From JAAFIP01 sp031431335 (GTDB lineage: Bacteria > Pseudomonadota > Gammaproteobacteria > Burkholderiales > Burkholderiaceae_C), in contig JANPDG010000111.1 in NCBI GenBank assembly GCA_031431335.1, positions 1 through 13,621 of the forward strand: 13,621 nucleotides of DNA. Reading direction: 5' to 3'. The notes under the pieces are model-generated. The model was given only the letters and a program-made list of their open reading frames with translations, made no database searches and was not told where the DNA came from. Within the stretch, counting starts at the first letter, position 1; each line of letters begins with the position of its first letter. A program made the position numbers and the translations under genes. This document shows, one piece after another, positions 7,420 to 13,621 of this stretch.

Positions 7420-7974
7420 TCAGACGCGCTTTCTATACTCGCCGGTGCGGGTGTCAATCTCGACCTTGTCACCTTGGGCCACAAAGATCGGCACACCGAT
7501 TTCAAAACCAGTGGCAATCTTGGCCGGCTTGAGCACTTTGCCCGAGGTATCGCCTTTGACAGCAGGCTCGGTCCAGGTGACTTCGCGCACCACGCTGGTG
7601 GGCAGCTCGACAGAAATGGCTTTTTCGTCGTAGAACACCACTTCCAGCTCCATGCCGTCTTCCAAGTAGTTCAAAGAGTCGCCCATGTTATCGGCTTCAA
7701 CTTCGTACTGGTTGAACTCAGCGTCCATGCAGATGTACATTGGGTCAGCGAAATAGCTGTAAGTGCAGTCTTTTTTGTCTAGGATGACTTGGTCGATTTT
7801 GTCGTCGGCTTTAAACACGTTTTCAGTGCCAAAGCTGCCAATCAGGCTTTTGAGCTTCATGCGCACGGTAGCGCTGTTGCGGCCGCCACGGCTGTATTCA
7901 GTTTTCAACACGACCATCGGGTCTTTGCCGTGCATGATGACGTTGCCTGCGCGGATTTCTTGAGCGATTTTCAT
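7420..7974 (-). CDS. efp: Elongation factor P
   Basis: A 184-residue EF-P, from MKIAQEIRAGNVIMHGKDP to DTRTGEYRKRV, full length for the family with all three beta-barrel domains. EF-P binds between the P and E sites of the ribosome and relieves stalling at consecutive prolines. The modification loop reads YSRGGRNSATVRMKLK, placing arginine at residue 32. This is the form rhamnosylated by EarP, as opposed to the lysine form modified by EpmA/B. earP is present at 10740-12005, so enzyme and substrate match. ATG at 7974 is chosen over an upstream in-frame start (8010) because family members begin MKIAQEIR. In many genomes earP and efp are adjacent; here a large secreted-protein gene lies between, so efp probably uses its own promoter in the 96-bp gap 7975-8070. 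Confidence 0.97.
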   Translation of the reverse strand: MKIAQEIRAGNVIMHGKDPMVVLKTEYSRGGRNSATVRMKLKSLIGSFGTENVFKADDKIDQVILDKKDCTYSYFADPMYICMDAEFNQYEVEADNMGDSLNYLEDGMELEVVFYDEKAISVELPTSVVREVTWTEPAVKGDTSGKVLKPAKIATGFEIGVPIFVAQGDKVEIDTRTGEYRKRV

Positions 7975-8070
7975 AGGTGATTTTTCATGCTGCGCAGGGT
8001 ATCTGCACAAAGCCTTAGATTTTAGCGTGTTTTGCGGCCACTCAGACCGCGAAACGCTTTAAAAGCCAAG

Positions 8071-10665
8071 CTATTGGCCTGTAGCTGTCACGCCGCAAGT
8101 AACAGTGAAGACCAGTCGGTTATTCGGCGGTGAGCCACTGGCCGTGGGCAGGTTAGGTATGACAATGCCCGCGCCTTGCAGCAGCGCTACGGTGGTGTTG
8201 GGCACCGTGGGGCACACAGCGGTGCCCAACTGCTGACAGGTGACTGCTGTGCACGACAAGCCCGTGGTGGCAGGGTCAGCCAGCGTCACAGTGGTGGCCG
8301 CAAACGAGCCTATATTTGCCACGGTGATCGTGTAGGCGGTAGTTTGGCCTGCTGCCAGCGTGGTGACGCTGTTGGTTTTGGTCAGGGCGATGTTGACGCT
8401 GCCCAGCACGCGCACATCTTCTTGGGTGGAGCTGCCAGATGCGTAGTTGGCGCCACCGGCCACAGTGGTGGTGCCGGTATAAGCCGTGCCAGGCGTGACT
8501 TGGGTAGCAGCTGCCGTGCGGAAAGGGTCTAAAAAGCCCACCGTGGCTGAGTTTTGAAACGGGAAGTTCAGTGTGGGTGTGGCTCCGCCGCCGTTGACTA
8601 TGACCGTGACAGTGAAGGTCACCGTGGTGCTGGGCGGTAGCAAGAACGAGGTGGTCGTGGTGCTGCTGCCGGGTGTGCCGACGATCAGTGTGGTGTTACC
8701 CGTGCCTACAGTCGGGTTAGCAGGGCCTTGCGCGCTGCCTGCGTAGGTGAGGCCAATCACGTTGTTGGGGGCAGTGGCTGCGGCGTATTGAAACGGCACA
8801 GGCAAAACATCGCTCAACGTAGCACCCACAGCGGTGCCTGGCCCTGTGTTAGCAATCGAGACAACATATTGCGCTGTGTTGCTATCGGGAAAAGCCACCA
8901 CGGGGGTAGTGGTGCGTTTAGTCACAGCCAATACGGGCAGGCAGTTGAACACTAAGTTTTGAGAAGTCGGTGTAAAAGGTACTGTGCTGGCAGCGCCGCC
9001 AGCTGAGCCCGCACCATACGGGTTGCTGATGCCGGTATTGCCGTTCACAGGGAACACTCTACCGCCAGCACCGCCTGCAAATGTGGAAGAGGTGAACGCA
9101 CTGATATTGGTGGAGCGCAAAACTGCACCGCCGCCGCCGCCGCCGCCTGGGCCTTGGGTTTCACCAGCTCGTAAAAATGTACCAGCTACACCGCCTGTGC
9201 CAGAGTAACCGGTATTTCCGCCCTCACCGCCATTGGCCTGAATGCTCAAGTTGGGGGTGGCCGTGCTGGTCAGTACCACCACCGTGCCGCCAGCGCCGCC
9301 GCCGCCAGCTGCATCGCGTCCGCCCGGCAGTGCATTTTGACCGTTAGACAGCAAGTTGCCTGCGCCTGAAATAGTGCCGGCGCGGATAAAAATGATGCCG
9401 CCACCATTGCCCCCGGCGGCTTGTGGCACGGTAGGGTTGTCGCATGCGTTGTTGTTATCGCCAGCGCCGCCGCCGCCGCCCATAATTAAATTGTCAATGG
9501 ATGCCGCCAAAGTGCCTCCCCCCAGGCCGCCCATGGCGCGGGCTCTGTCACCGGTGCAACCCCAAAATGTGGGCGCTAGCTGAACGCATCCACCTTGGTC
9601 GGTGGCAAAATAAAATGCAAATGAATTGCCACCTATGCCGCCTTGGCCTACATTGGAACCGCCGCCGCCGCCGCCGCCGGCGTTGTGCTGGGTGCCGCCG
9701 CCCCCGGCGTTGCCCGGTGCTCCGCGGGCTGTAAAGCCGCCGTTTGCGTAACCGCCTGTGCCGCCCAAGTCGCTGTAACTGTAAGTGGCAGCGTAAGTGC
9801 CCGTCGCCGCGCCGAGTGTACGGATTAACCGAGGTGTGCCTGCAATGCCCTCGCCCTTGGCTGCGCCAACGTTGACAGCAACACCATCAGAAGTGCTTGC
9901 TGCCGCGCAGGTAGCACTGGCAGGCAGCGCAGCTGAAAAGGCGGCCGTGTTGACGTAATTTACGGTTGTGCCAGTGTTGTCATAGTAGTTGGGCCATCCG
10001 CCGCCAGCGCGAAATCCGCGTGCGGACGCATCGATCGTTCGCCCACCCATATTCAAGTTGCCTGCAACGTCAATCACCCACACGCCGCCGGTGGTGCCGT
10101 CCCAGTCGGGAGGCGATTGGTTGGCTGGCAGTGTGATGGAAGAAAACTGCGGCACGCGGATGACTTGAAAGCGGCGGTTGCCGTTTTCTGCTGCGCCTGT
10201 GCCTGCTGAGGGCGCTGCGTCGGTGTAAGTAAAACTCAGGCCTTGGTCAATCGTCAGCGCGCCGGTGCCCGCGTTAAAAGCCACAACACGGCGAAATTCG
10301 TACTTGCCGCTGTTGTTTAAGGCCGTCCAGCCACGCCCTGTGGTGCCGTTGCCGTACTGAATGCCGTTGCCGTTGTTGTACAGCGCATCTTGCATCTGGA
10401 TAATCATCACCAAGTCGCCTGGGGCTATGGGCGTGGTACCTGGGACGCCGCCGCCAGGGCCCGCGCCCGTGCGCAGCGTGCCCAATGTAAGATTACTGCT
10501 TCCAATTGGGACGCTGCCATTGCCTGGGTAATAAGACGGTGCAGAAAACGCAATGCCGTCTTTGCCTGGCGCGCTGCATGATGCGGGCTGCGACCAAGCG
10601 GCCATGCTAGACAGGCTGAGCCAAGCCACCAATGCTGTGGACAACCAATGAGAAAATTGCTTCAT
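8071..10665 (-). CDS. Secreted glycine-rich DUF11-repeat protein
   Basis: An 864-residue protein with a Sec signal peptide (hydrophobic core about residues 8-20, likely cleavage after AAWS or AWSQP near 25). The N-terminal domain contains GDLVMIIQMQDALYNNGNG and strand-rich sequence. Residues about 300-575 are very glycine-rich, with several runs of five to seven Gly alternating with Asn/Ser/Ala, encoded by GCC/GGC triplet runs. Two DUF11-like (PF01345) beta-sandwich repeats follow: about 577-705 (LAVTKRTTTP, then VSIANTGPGTAVGATLSDVLP) and 755-864 (NIALTKTNSV, then YTITVANIGSFAATTVTLADP). The protein ends in TCGVTATGQ without LPXTG, PEP-CTERM or an autotransporter barrel. It is probably a surface or extracellular protein of unknown function. 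It separates earP from efp and is preceded by an AT-rich 74-bp gap likely to hold its own promoter. Confidence 0.75.
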   Translation of the reverse strand: MKQFSHWLSTALVAWLSLSSMAAWSQPASCSAPGKDGIAFSAPSYYPGNGSVPIGSSNLTLGTLRTGAGPGGGVPGTTPIAPGDLVMIIQMQDALYNNGNGIQYGNGTTGRGWTALNNSGKYEFRRVVAFNAGTGALTIDQGLSFTYTDAAPSAGTGAAENGNRRFQVIRVPQFSSITLPANQSPPDWDGTTGGVWVIDVAGNLNMGGRTIDASARGFRAGGGWPNYYDNTGTTVNYVNTAAFSAALPASATCAAASTSDGVAVNVGAAKGEGIAGTPRLIRTLGAATGTYAATYSYSDLGGTGGYANGGFTARGAPGNAGGGGTQHNAGGGGGGGSNVGQGGIGGNSFAFYFATDQGGCVQLAPTFWGCTGDRARAMGGLGGGTLAASIDNLIMGGGGGAGDNNNACDNPTVPQAAGGNGGGIIFIRAGTISGAGNLLSNGQNALPGGRDAAGGGGAGGTVVVLTSTATPNLSIQANGGEGGNTGYSGTGGVAGTFLRAGETQGPGGGGGGGAVLRSTNISAFTSSTFAGGAGGRVFPVNGNTGISNPYGAGSAGGAASTVPFTPTSQNLVFNCLPVLAVTKRTTTPVVAFPDSNTAQYVVSIANTGPGTAVGATLSDVLPVPFQYAAATAPNNVIGLTYAGSAQGPANPTVGTGNTTLIVGTPGSSTTTTSFLLPPSTTVTFTVTVIVNGGGATPTLNFPFQNSATVGFLDPFRTAAATQVTPGTAYTGTTTVAGGANYASGSSTQEDVRVLGSVNIALTKTNSVTTLAAGQTTAYTITVANIGSFAATTVTLADPATTGLSCTAVTCQQLGTAVCPTVPNTTVALLQGAGIVIPNLPTASGSPPNNRLVFTVTCGVTATGQ

Positions 10666-10739
10666 GTTGTTGCTTGCTGTTTGTTGTTTGAAAAAATCAA
10701 TATTATTTTAATCGTTTGTAAAACTTAGTAGTTACATAT
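10666..10739. promoter_or_regulatory. AT-rich gap before the DUF11 gene
   Basis: Strongly AT-rich 74 bp between the earP stop and the DUF11 protein start. On the minus strand it contains TTTTACA and ATTAAAATAATATTG, plausible raw material for a promoter, but no standard spacing of -35 and -10 boxes could be assigned. The leader just before the ATG is rich in CAACAAAC-type sequence and lacks a Shine-Dalgarno motif. No terminator hairpin for earP is visible here. Confidence 0.3.
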
Positions 10740-12005
10740 TTATCTTTTATTTGGGGTGTTGTGCGCTGAATCATGGAGAAATTTAACATTTTTAGTGACC
10801 CAATGCATCAGCTGTGTGACTAAATCGACTTGTTGGGCCAAGCGCCCTCGGGCGGCAAGAGTCACCTCGGTCCAGACTGGCAGGTTCAGCTCTGGCAAAG
10901 CCTGGTCGCTTAGCCCGTTCCACACATGGTGAAACAGCCGCAGGTCAGCAGGAGCGTCAAGCCAGTCTAAAAACGCATCGAGTTTGGCAGCGTGGGCGCT
11001 GTCGCTCTGGGGGTAGATCTGCCACACAAAAGCCTGACCTGCCCACAGGGCGCGCACCAAGCTGTCTTCGCCGCGTACAAAGTTAAGCTGGCAGCGCGCG
11101 AGCAGGGCGTCGTATGCGGCGTGGGGCATGAGGGGCAGTGGGGTGATGGATAAATGCTCTGATATTAATAGCGAACTATCCAATATCCACGTCGGAAAAA
11201 TGCTATTTTCTTCACCTAAAACGCTTTGCACAGCTGAGCTGGCACGGCCGCTGGTGACCAGCAGCTCGGTGGACGACTTAGCGCTTTGCGGCTGGCCCAG
11301 CAGCTGCAGTAGCTGGCCAAGCGCGGGCGGCTCGTAGCAAAACAGGCTGACTGCGAGGCGGCTGTCGGCTGGCGTGTCTTGCGGGTGTGTGTTCCAGGCG
11401 CGTTGAACTGGCTCAGCAGTTGGCGCAGTGCTGGGTTCCGCAGTGCTGGGTTCATTAATAAGTGCGGTTGCCAGTGGTGTGCCGTCCCCAGCACCCAGCA
11501 GCCCGCCTGTACCTTGCGTAAAGCCGGGGTAGAAAAACCATTTCGTCATGCCCGCTGCAGGGCCGTGCATCACAGGCGAGGGTAGGCCGTGGCTGCGCTG
11601 GGCATAGGGCTCGGCACTGAGGTACTCTAGGTTAATCCATACAGGTTTTAGGTGGTTTTTTTGGCAGTTTTCCGACGTGGATATTGGATAGTTTGCTATT
11701 AAATTAGGACTAACCACCCAAGCCGCATCAATCTCACAGCCAAACGTTTCAATCACCACATCGCCCGGCACATCGGTGCCCACCTGCGGCGCAGTAGCTG
11801 TCCATGCCCGCACTTGCACGCCCGGGCAGCCCGCAGGCGCCATCCAGGCCAGCGCGCTGGCGTCGTCCACCCACAACCGCACCTGCTGGCCGCGGCCAGC
11901 TAGCTGGCTGGCCAGCCGCCAGCACACGCCAATGTCGCCAAAATTGTCGATCACTTTGCAAAAGATGTCCCAGCGCAGCTGCTGGGATGATGTGAGGGTC
12001 TGCAT
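10740..12005 (-). CDS. earP: EarP, EF-P arginine-32 rhamnosyltransferase, with two repeat insertions
   Basis: 421 residues from ATG 12005. Hallmarks of EarP (formerly DUF2331) are RWDIFCKVIDNFGDIGVCWR at 11-30 with the conserved aspartates, VWINLEYLSAE followed by HGLPSP, and TKWFFYPGFT followed by GTGGLL. NFVRGEDS at 308-315 leads into ALWAGQAFVWQIYPQ, the dTDP-rhamnose site. It is a GT-B enzyme transferring rhamnose from dTDP-L-rhamnose to Arg32 of EF-P. The protein is longer than the roughly 370-390 residues I associate with the family. The excess coincides with two dispersed-repeat copies (residues about 103-114 and 268-280 for the cores) and a duplicated EPSTA linker near 185-194. Both copies keep the frame open and all hallmark motifs remain, so it is probably functional. 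The upstream in-frame start at 12041 would overlap the preceding gene by 29 nt; 12005 leaves a 7-nt gap and fits the family N-terminus. Confidence 0.93.
   Translation of the reverse strand: MQTLTSSQQLRWDIFCKVIDNFGDIGVCWRLASQLAGRGQQVRLWVDDASALAWMAPAGCPGVQVRAWTATAPQVGTDVPGDVVIETFGCEIDAAWVVSPNLIANYPISTSENCQKNHLKPVWINLEYLSAEPYAQRSHGLPSPVMHGPAAGMTKWFFYPGFTQGTGGLLGAGDGTPLATALINEPSTAEPSTAPTAEPVQRAWNTHPQDTPADSRLAVSLFCYEPPALGQLLQLLGQPQSAKSSTELLVTSGRASSAVQSVLGEENSIFPTWILDSSLLISEHLSITPLPLMPHAAYDALLARCQLNFVRGEDSLVRALWAGQAFVWQIYPQSDSAHAAKLDAFLDWLDAPADLRLFHHVWNGLSDQALPELNLPVWTEVTLAARGRLAQQVDLVTQLMHWVTKNVKFLHDSAHNTPNKR
11160..11222 (-). repeat. Dispersed repeat, copy B (inside earP)
   Basis: The core at 11168-11203, on the minus strand, is the same as copy A except GG instead of CA in the middle (34/36). 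Similarity extends upstream in element orientation (GTTTTAGGTGAAGAAAATA, shared in part with copy C and in part with A and D). It is co-oriented with earP and translated as NSIFPTWILDSSLLIS, in a frame that contains no stop. It lies between the GRASSAVQSVLG and the LPLMPHAAYDALLARC segments, where the family normally has a short variable stretch. Confidence 0.88.
11424..11453 (-). repeat. 15-bp tandem duplication in earP (EPSTA x2)
   Basis: A perfect 15-bp direct repeat (11424-11438 and 11439-11453) within earP, translated as EPSTA twice and followed by the related PTAEP. It forms a Pro/Ala/Thr/Glu linker between the acceptor-side and donor-side halves of the enzyme. Its length is a multiple of three, so expansion or contraction would not break the frame. 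Confidence 0.85.
11644..11706 (+). repeat. Dispersed repeat, copy C (inside earP, antisense to it)
   Basis: The core at 11664-11699 reads GCAG, then TTTTCCGACGTGGATATT, then GG, then ATAGTTTGCTAT. It differs from copy B at two of 36 positions. The upstream part GGTTTTAGGTGG (11644-11655) resembles copy B. The element is opposite to earP, so the protein reads its complement: IANYPISTSENC for the core, with SPNL before and QKNHLK after. The stretch sits directly before the family motif VWINLEYLSAE and accounts for about 14 residues beyond the usual spacing. Confidence 0.88.
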
Positions 12006-12012
12006 AGCTGGG

Positions 12013-12381
12013 TTACTGCTGCCTGCGGTTTTGCAAGGCATGCGTGCGCAGTGCGGTGGTTTGCGTGGCGCAGGCCAGGTTGATATAAAACCCGGAGGTG
12101 TCGGTTTTAGAGCAGCTGGTGTTGCGCTCTTGCATCCAGGCCAATTGCTCGGTTTTCAGGGCTGCTTTACCTGCGGTGTCCAGCTTGGCTATTTGCTTTT
12201 TGTACTCGGCATTGAGAGCTTTATCGGACTCTTGGTAGACCTTGGTCACACAGTACATGTTGTCAAAATCGTTCTTGGGTTTGTTGCAGGCGCTGTTGGC
12301 ATGCGCCGGCGCGCAGGCCAGGGCATAGGCGCAAGCTATCAGGGCCAGAGCAGGTGGTGCGGCGTGGAGTTTCATATTCAT
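12013..12381 (-). CDS. Secreted DUF1311/LprI-like protein
   Basis: A 122-residue secreted protein from ATG 12381 (ATG 12375 and a TTG at 12393 are alternatives). A signal peptide ends in ACAPAHA before NSACNKP. The mature part has the pattern of DUF1311/LprI-N (PF07007): two early cysteines (CNKPKNDFDNMYC), then SDKALNAEYKKQIAKL, an EQLAWMQERNTSC segment and a fourth Cys in NLACATQT, suggesting two disulfides in a periplasmic helical protein. Some relatives inhibit lysozyme; whether this one does is unknown. It precedes earP with a 7-nt gap, so the two are probably co-transcribed. The 56-bp gap to uvrC (12382-12437) must hold divergent promoters; no clear boxes were identified. Confidence 0.75.
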   Translation of the reverse strand: MNMKLHAAPPALALIACAYALACAPAHANSACNKPKNDFDNMYCVTKVYQESDKALNAEYKKQIAKLDTAGKAALKTEQLAWMQERNTSCSKTDTSGFYINLACATQTTALRTHALQNRRQQ

Positions 12382-12437
12382 TGTGATGTTCAAAAAACTG
12401 CGAAAGTGACTGAGCGTAGCATGCCAAAATAGCCCCT

Positions 12438-13621
12438 ATGACCGACAGCATCGCTGACAGCGCCACCTCACCACCTCCCGCCGCCCACAGTGCCGAGCTT
12501 TTAGCTCAGGTGGCCGCGCTGCCCAGCTTGCCGGGTGTGTACCGCTATTTCGACGCAGACAACGGCCTGCTGTATGTGGGCAAAGCCAAAAACCTGAAAA
12601 AACGGGTGTCTAACTATTTTCAAAAGAGCCACGGCGGCACGCGCATTGGCCATATGGTGAGCCGCATTGTGCGCATGGAAACCACCGTGGTGCGCTCAGA
12701 GGCTGAGGCGCTGCTGCTGGAAAACAACCTGATTAAAACGCTGAACCCGCGCTTTAACATTTTGTTTCGCGACGATAAGAGCTATCCGTATTTAAAGATG
12801 ACGGGGCAGGCTGTGTCATCTTCAGAACTGAAGGTTTCCAAGAAAAATAAGCAGTTTTACGACGTGGATATTAAAGAGTTTGCTACTAATACTGTAGCAA
12901 ATGATGATTCCAAACCCGATGCCAAAGTCTTGGCCATCGACTTCCCACGCATCGCCTACTACCGCGGCGCGGTAGAGAAAAAGCACCGCTACTTTGGGCC
13001 GTACCCCAGCGCCTGGGCGGTGAAAGAATCTATACAGCTGCTGCAAAAAGTCTTTCACTTGCGCACCTGCGAAGACACCGTGTTTGCCAACCGCACGCGG
13101 CCGTGCCTGTTGTACCAAATCAAGCGCTGCTCGGGGCCGTGTGTGGCGCATATTACGGGTGCAGACTATGCGCAAGATACGGCGAACGCCGAGCGCTTTT
13201 TGCGCGGTGAGACGCAGCAAATCATGCAAGAGCTAGAGGCCCGCATGATGGCGCATGCTTCAAGCCTAGAGTTTGAAAAAGCCGCCGAGGCGCGCAACCA
13301 GATCAGCGCGTTGTCCAAAGTGCTGCACCAGCAGTCGGTGGACAACGTGAGCGACAAAGACGTGGACATATTGGCCGTGCGCGTGCAAGGCGGCAAAGCC
13401 TGCGTGAACCTGGCCATGGTGCGCGGCGGGCGGCATTTGGGCGACCGGCCGTATTTTCCGGTGCATGTAGACGACGCGCCAGCCGCTGAGGTGCTAGAGG
13501 CCTTTATTGCGCAGCACTATATTGGCACCCCACCGCCGCCCACCCTGCTGGTGAGCGAGAAGGTGGACCCTGAGCTGATTGCGCTGCTCACAGAGCAAAC
13601 CGGCGTCAAAATTAGCGCTGT
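12438..13621 (+). CDS. uvrC: UvrC, excinuclease ABC subunit C (3' part missing), with an internal insertion
   Basis: The frame is open from ATG 12438 to the right edge: 394 complete codons of a protein usually around 600-650. UvrC makes both incisions of nucleotide excision repair with UvrA and UvrB. The GIY-YIG nuclease domain lies at about 29-110 (LPGVYRYFDADNGLLYVGKAKNLKKR, ending in EAEALLLENNLIK), with FNILFRDDKSYPYLKM after it. The Cys-rich segment CEDTVFANRTRPCLLYQIKRCSGPC follows, then the UVR motif around SLEFEKAAEARNQI (residues about 275-290). Between MTGQ and FPRIAYYRG (residues 125-168) there are about 44 residues, where E. coli UvrC has about two. This extra stretch holds repeat copy D and sits in the linker after the nuclease domain, so activity may be retained. 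The endonuclease V-like C-terminal nuclease and HhH domains lie beyond the window. A PPPP motif near residue 367 would be expected to need EF-P. Confidence 0.95.
   Translation, partial: MTDSIADSATSPPPAAHSAELLAQVAALPSLPGVYRYFDADNGLLYVGKAKNLKKRVSNYFQKSHGGTRIGHMVSRIVRMETTVVRSEAEALLLENNLIKTLNPRFNILFRDDKSYPYLKMTGQAVSSSELKVSKKNKQFYDVDIKEFATNTVANDDSKPDAKVLAIDFPRIAYYRGAVEKKHRYFGPYPSAWAVKESIQLLQKVFHLRTCEDTVFANRTRPCLLYQIKRCSGPCVAHITGADYAQDTANAERFLRGETQQIMQELEARMMAHASSLEFEKAAEARNQISALSKVLHQQSVDNVSDKDVDILAVRVQGGKACVNLAMVRGGRHLGDRPYFPVHVDDAPAAEVLEAFIAQHYIGTPPPPTLLVSEKVDPELIALLTEQTGVKISA
12833..12894 (+). repeat. Dispersed repeat, copy D (inside uvrC)
   Basis: The core at 12851-12886 matches copy C at 31 of 36 positions, keeping GCAGTTTT, CGACGTGGATATT and AGTTTGCTA. 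It is co-oriented with uvrC and read as KQFYDVDIKEFATN. In this frame the consensus GGATAG would give a TAG stop; copy D has AAAGAG, so the stop is gone. Upstream similarity (GGTTTCCAAGAAAAATAA) links it to copies A and B. It is the most diverged copy and may be the oldest. Confidence 0.82.
12879..12901. repeat. 8-bp inverted repeat at the 3' end of copy D
   Basis: TTTGCTAC (12879-12886) and GTAGCAAA (12894-12901) are perfect complements with a 7-nt spacer, overlapping the end of repeat copy D. The other copies lack the second arm in the window, so this may be the preserved terminus of the original element or chance. Confidence 0.55.

Noticed and set aside
7975..8010. Upstream in-frame start for efp at 8010
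   Set aside because: EF-P begins MKIAQEIR in the family; the added 12 residues are not expected.
8024..8058. Imperfect hairpin (AGCGTGTTTTGCGG with CCGCGAAACGCT) between the DUF11 gene and efp as a terminator
   Set aside because: The arms pair with gaps and no T-tract follows in the minus-strand direction, so I did not call it.
9356..9828. Plus-strand open frames rich in Pro, Ala or Arg opposite the DUF11 gene
   Set aside because: They are the complement of glycine-codon runs; the low complexity is inherited from the sense strand.
12006..12041. Upstream in-frame start for earP at 12041
   Set aside because: It would overlap the preceding gene by 29 nt and add residues not seen in EarP; 12005 fits the family N-terminus.
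11776..12432. Long plus-strand open frame (218 codons) across earP and the DUF1311 gene
   Set aside because: It is antisense to two well-supported genes, has no recognisable protein features, and its length follows from the GC-rich codon bias of the opposite strand.
13359..13374. GACGTGGACATATTGG, resembling the repeat core, in uvrC
   Set aside because: It encodes DVDILAV, which is normal UvrC sequence, and the rest of the element is absent; chance similarity.

Overview
The window looks like a piece of a betaproteobacterial chromosome, most likely Burkholderiales and probably Comamonadaceae. The evidence is the HpnC/HpnD hopanoid-type squalene synthases, an EF-P with arginine at position 32 together with its rhamnosyltransferase EarP, and the style of the UvrC and LOG proteins. 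No rRNA, tRNA, CRISPR array, transposase or phage gene was seen. Almost everything is on the minus strand; the exceptions are one small hypothetical gene (6681-7256) and uvrC (12438 to the right edge).

Region 1 (1-5532, minus strand) holds squalene synthesis genes. hpnC (4672-5532) lies upstream, and the first 60 codons of hpnD run off the left edge (1-180). These two genes are usually close neighbours. Here they are separated by a DUF2867-like gene (3995-4552) and two lipoprotein genes of visibly lower GC: a sialate O-acetylesterase/SGNH-type esterase (2643-3869) and an M60/enhancin-like zinc metallopeptidase (272-2602). The two lipoproteins are 40 nt apart and form a plausible surface glycoprotein-processing pair.

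Region 2 (5627-7378) contains a LOG-family nucleotide phosphoribohydrolase (minus strand) divergent from a hypothetical protein with a GYF-like N-terminus (plus strand). A strong bidirectional terminator then separates it from the convergent efp gene.

Region 3 (7420-12381, minus strand) is ordered DUF1311/LprI-like secreted protein, earP, a large secreted glycine-rich DUF11 protein, efp. EarP rhamnosylates EF-P on Arg32, and that residue is present. The DUF11 gene has come to lie between the two partners. uvrC starts divergently from the DUF1311 gene and is cut by the right edge.

The most interesting signal is a short dispersed repeat, with a 36-bp core inside about 62 bp, present four times in the window. 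One copy is intergenic (4567-4627), two lie in opposite orientations inside earP, and one is inside uvrC. The three genic copies are translated in three different frame/orientation combinations, all open. Each coincides with residues that look extra for the protein family. In uvrC, the one base that would give an in-frame TAG stop in the consensus is changed to GAG. This is the behaviour of a protein-coding-gene-invading palindromic or small mobile element, comparable to the Rickettsia palindromic elements.
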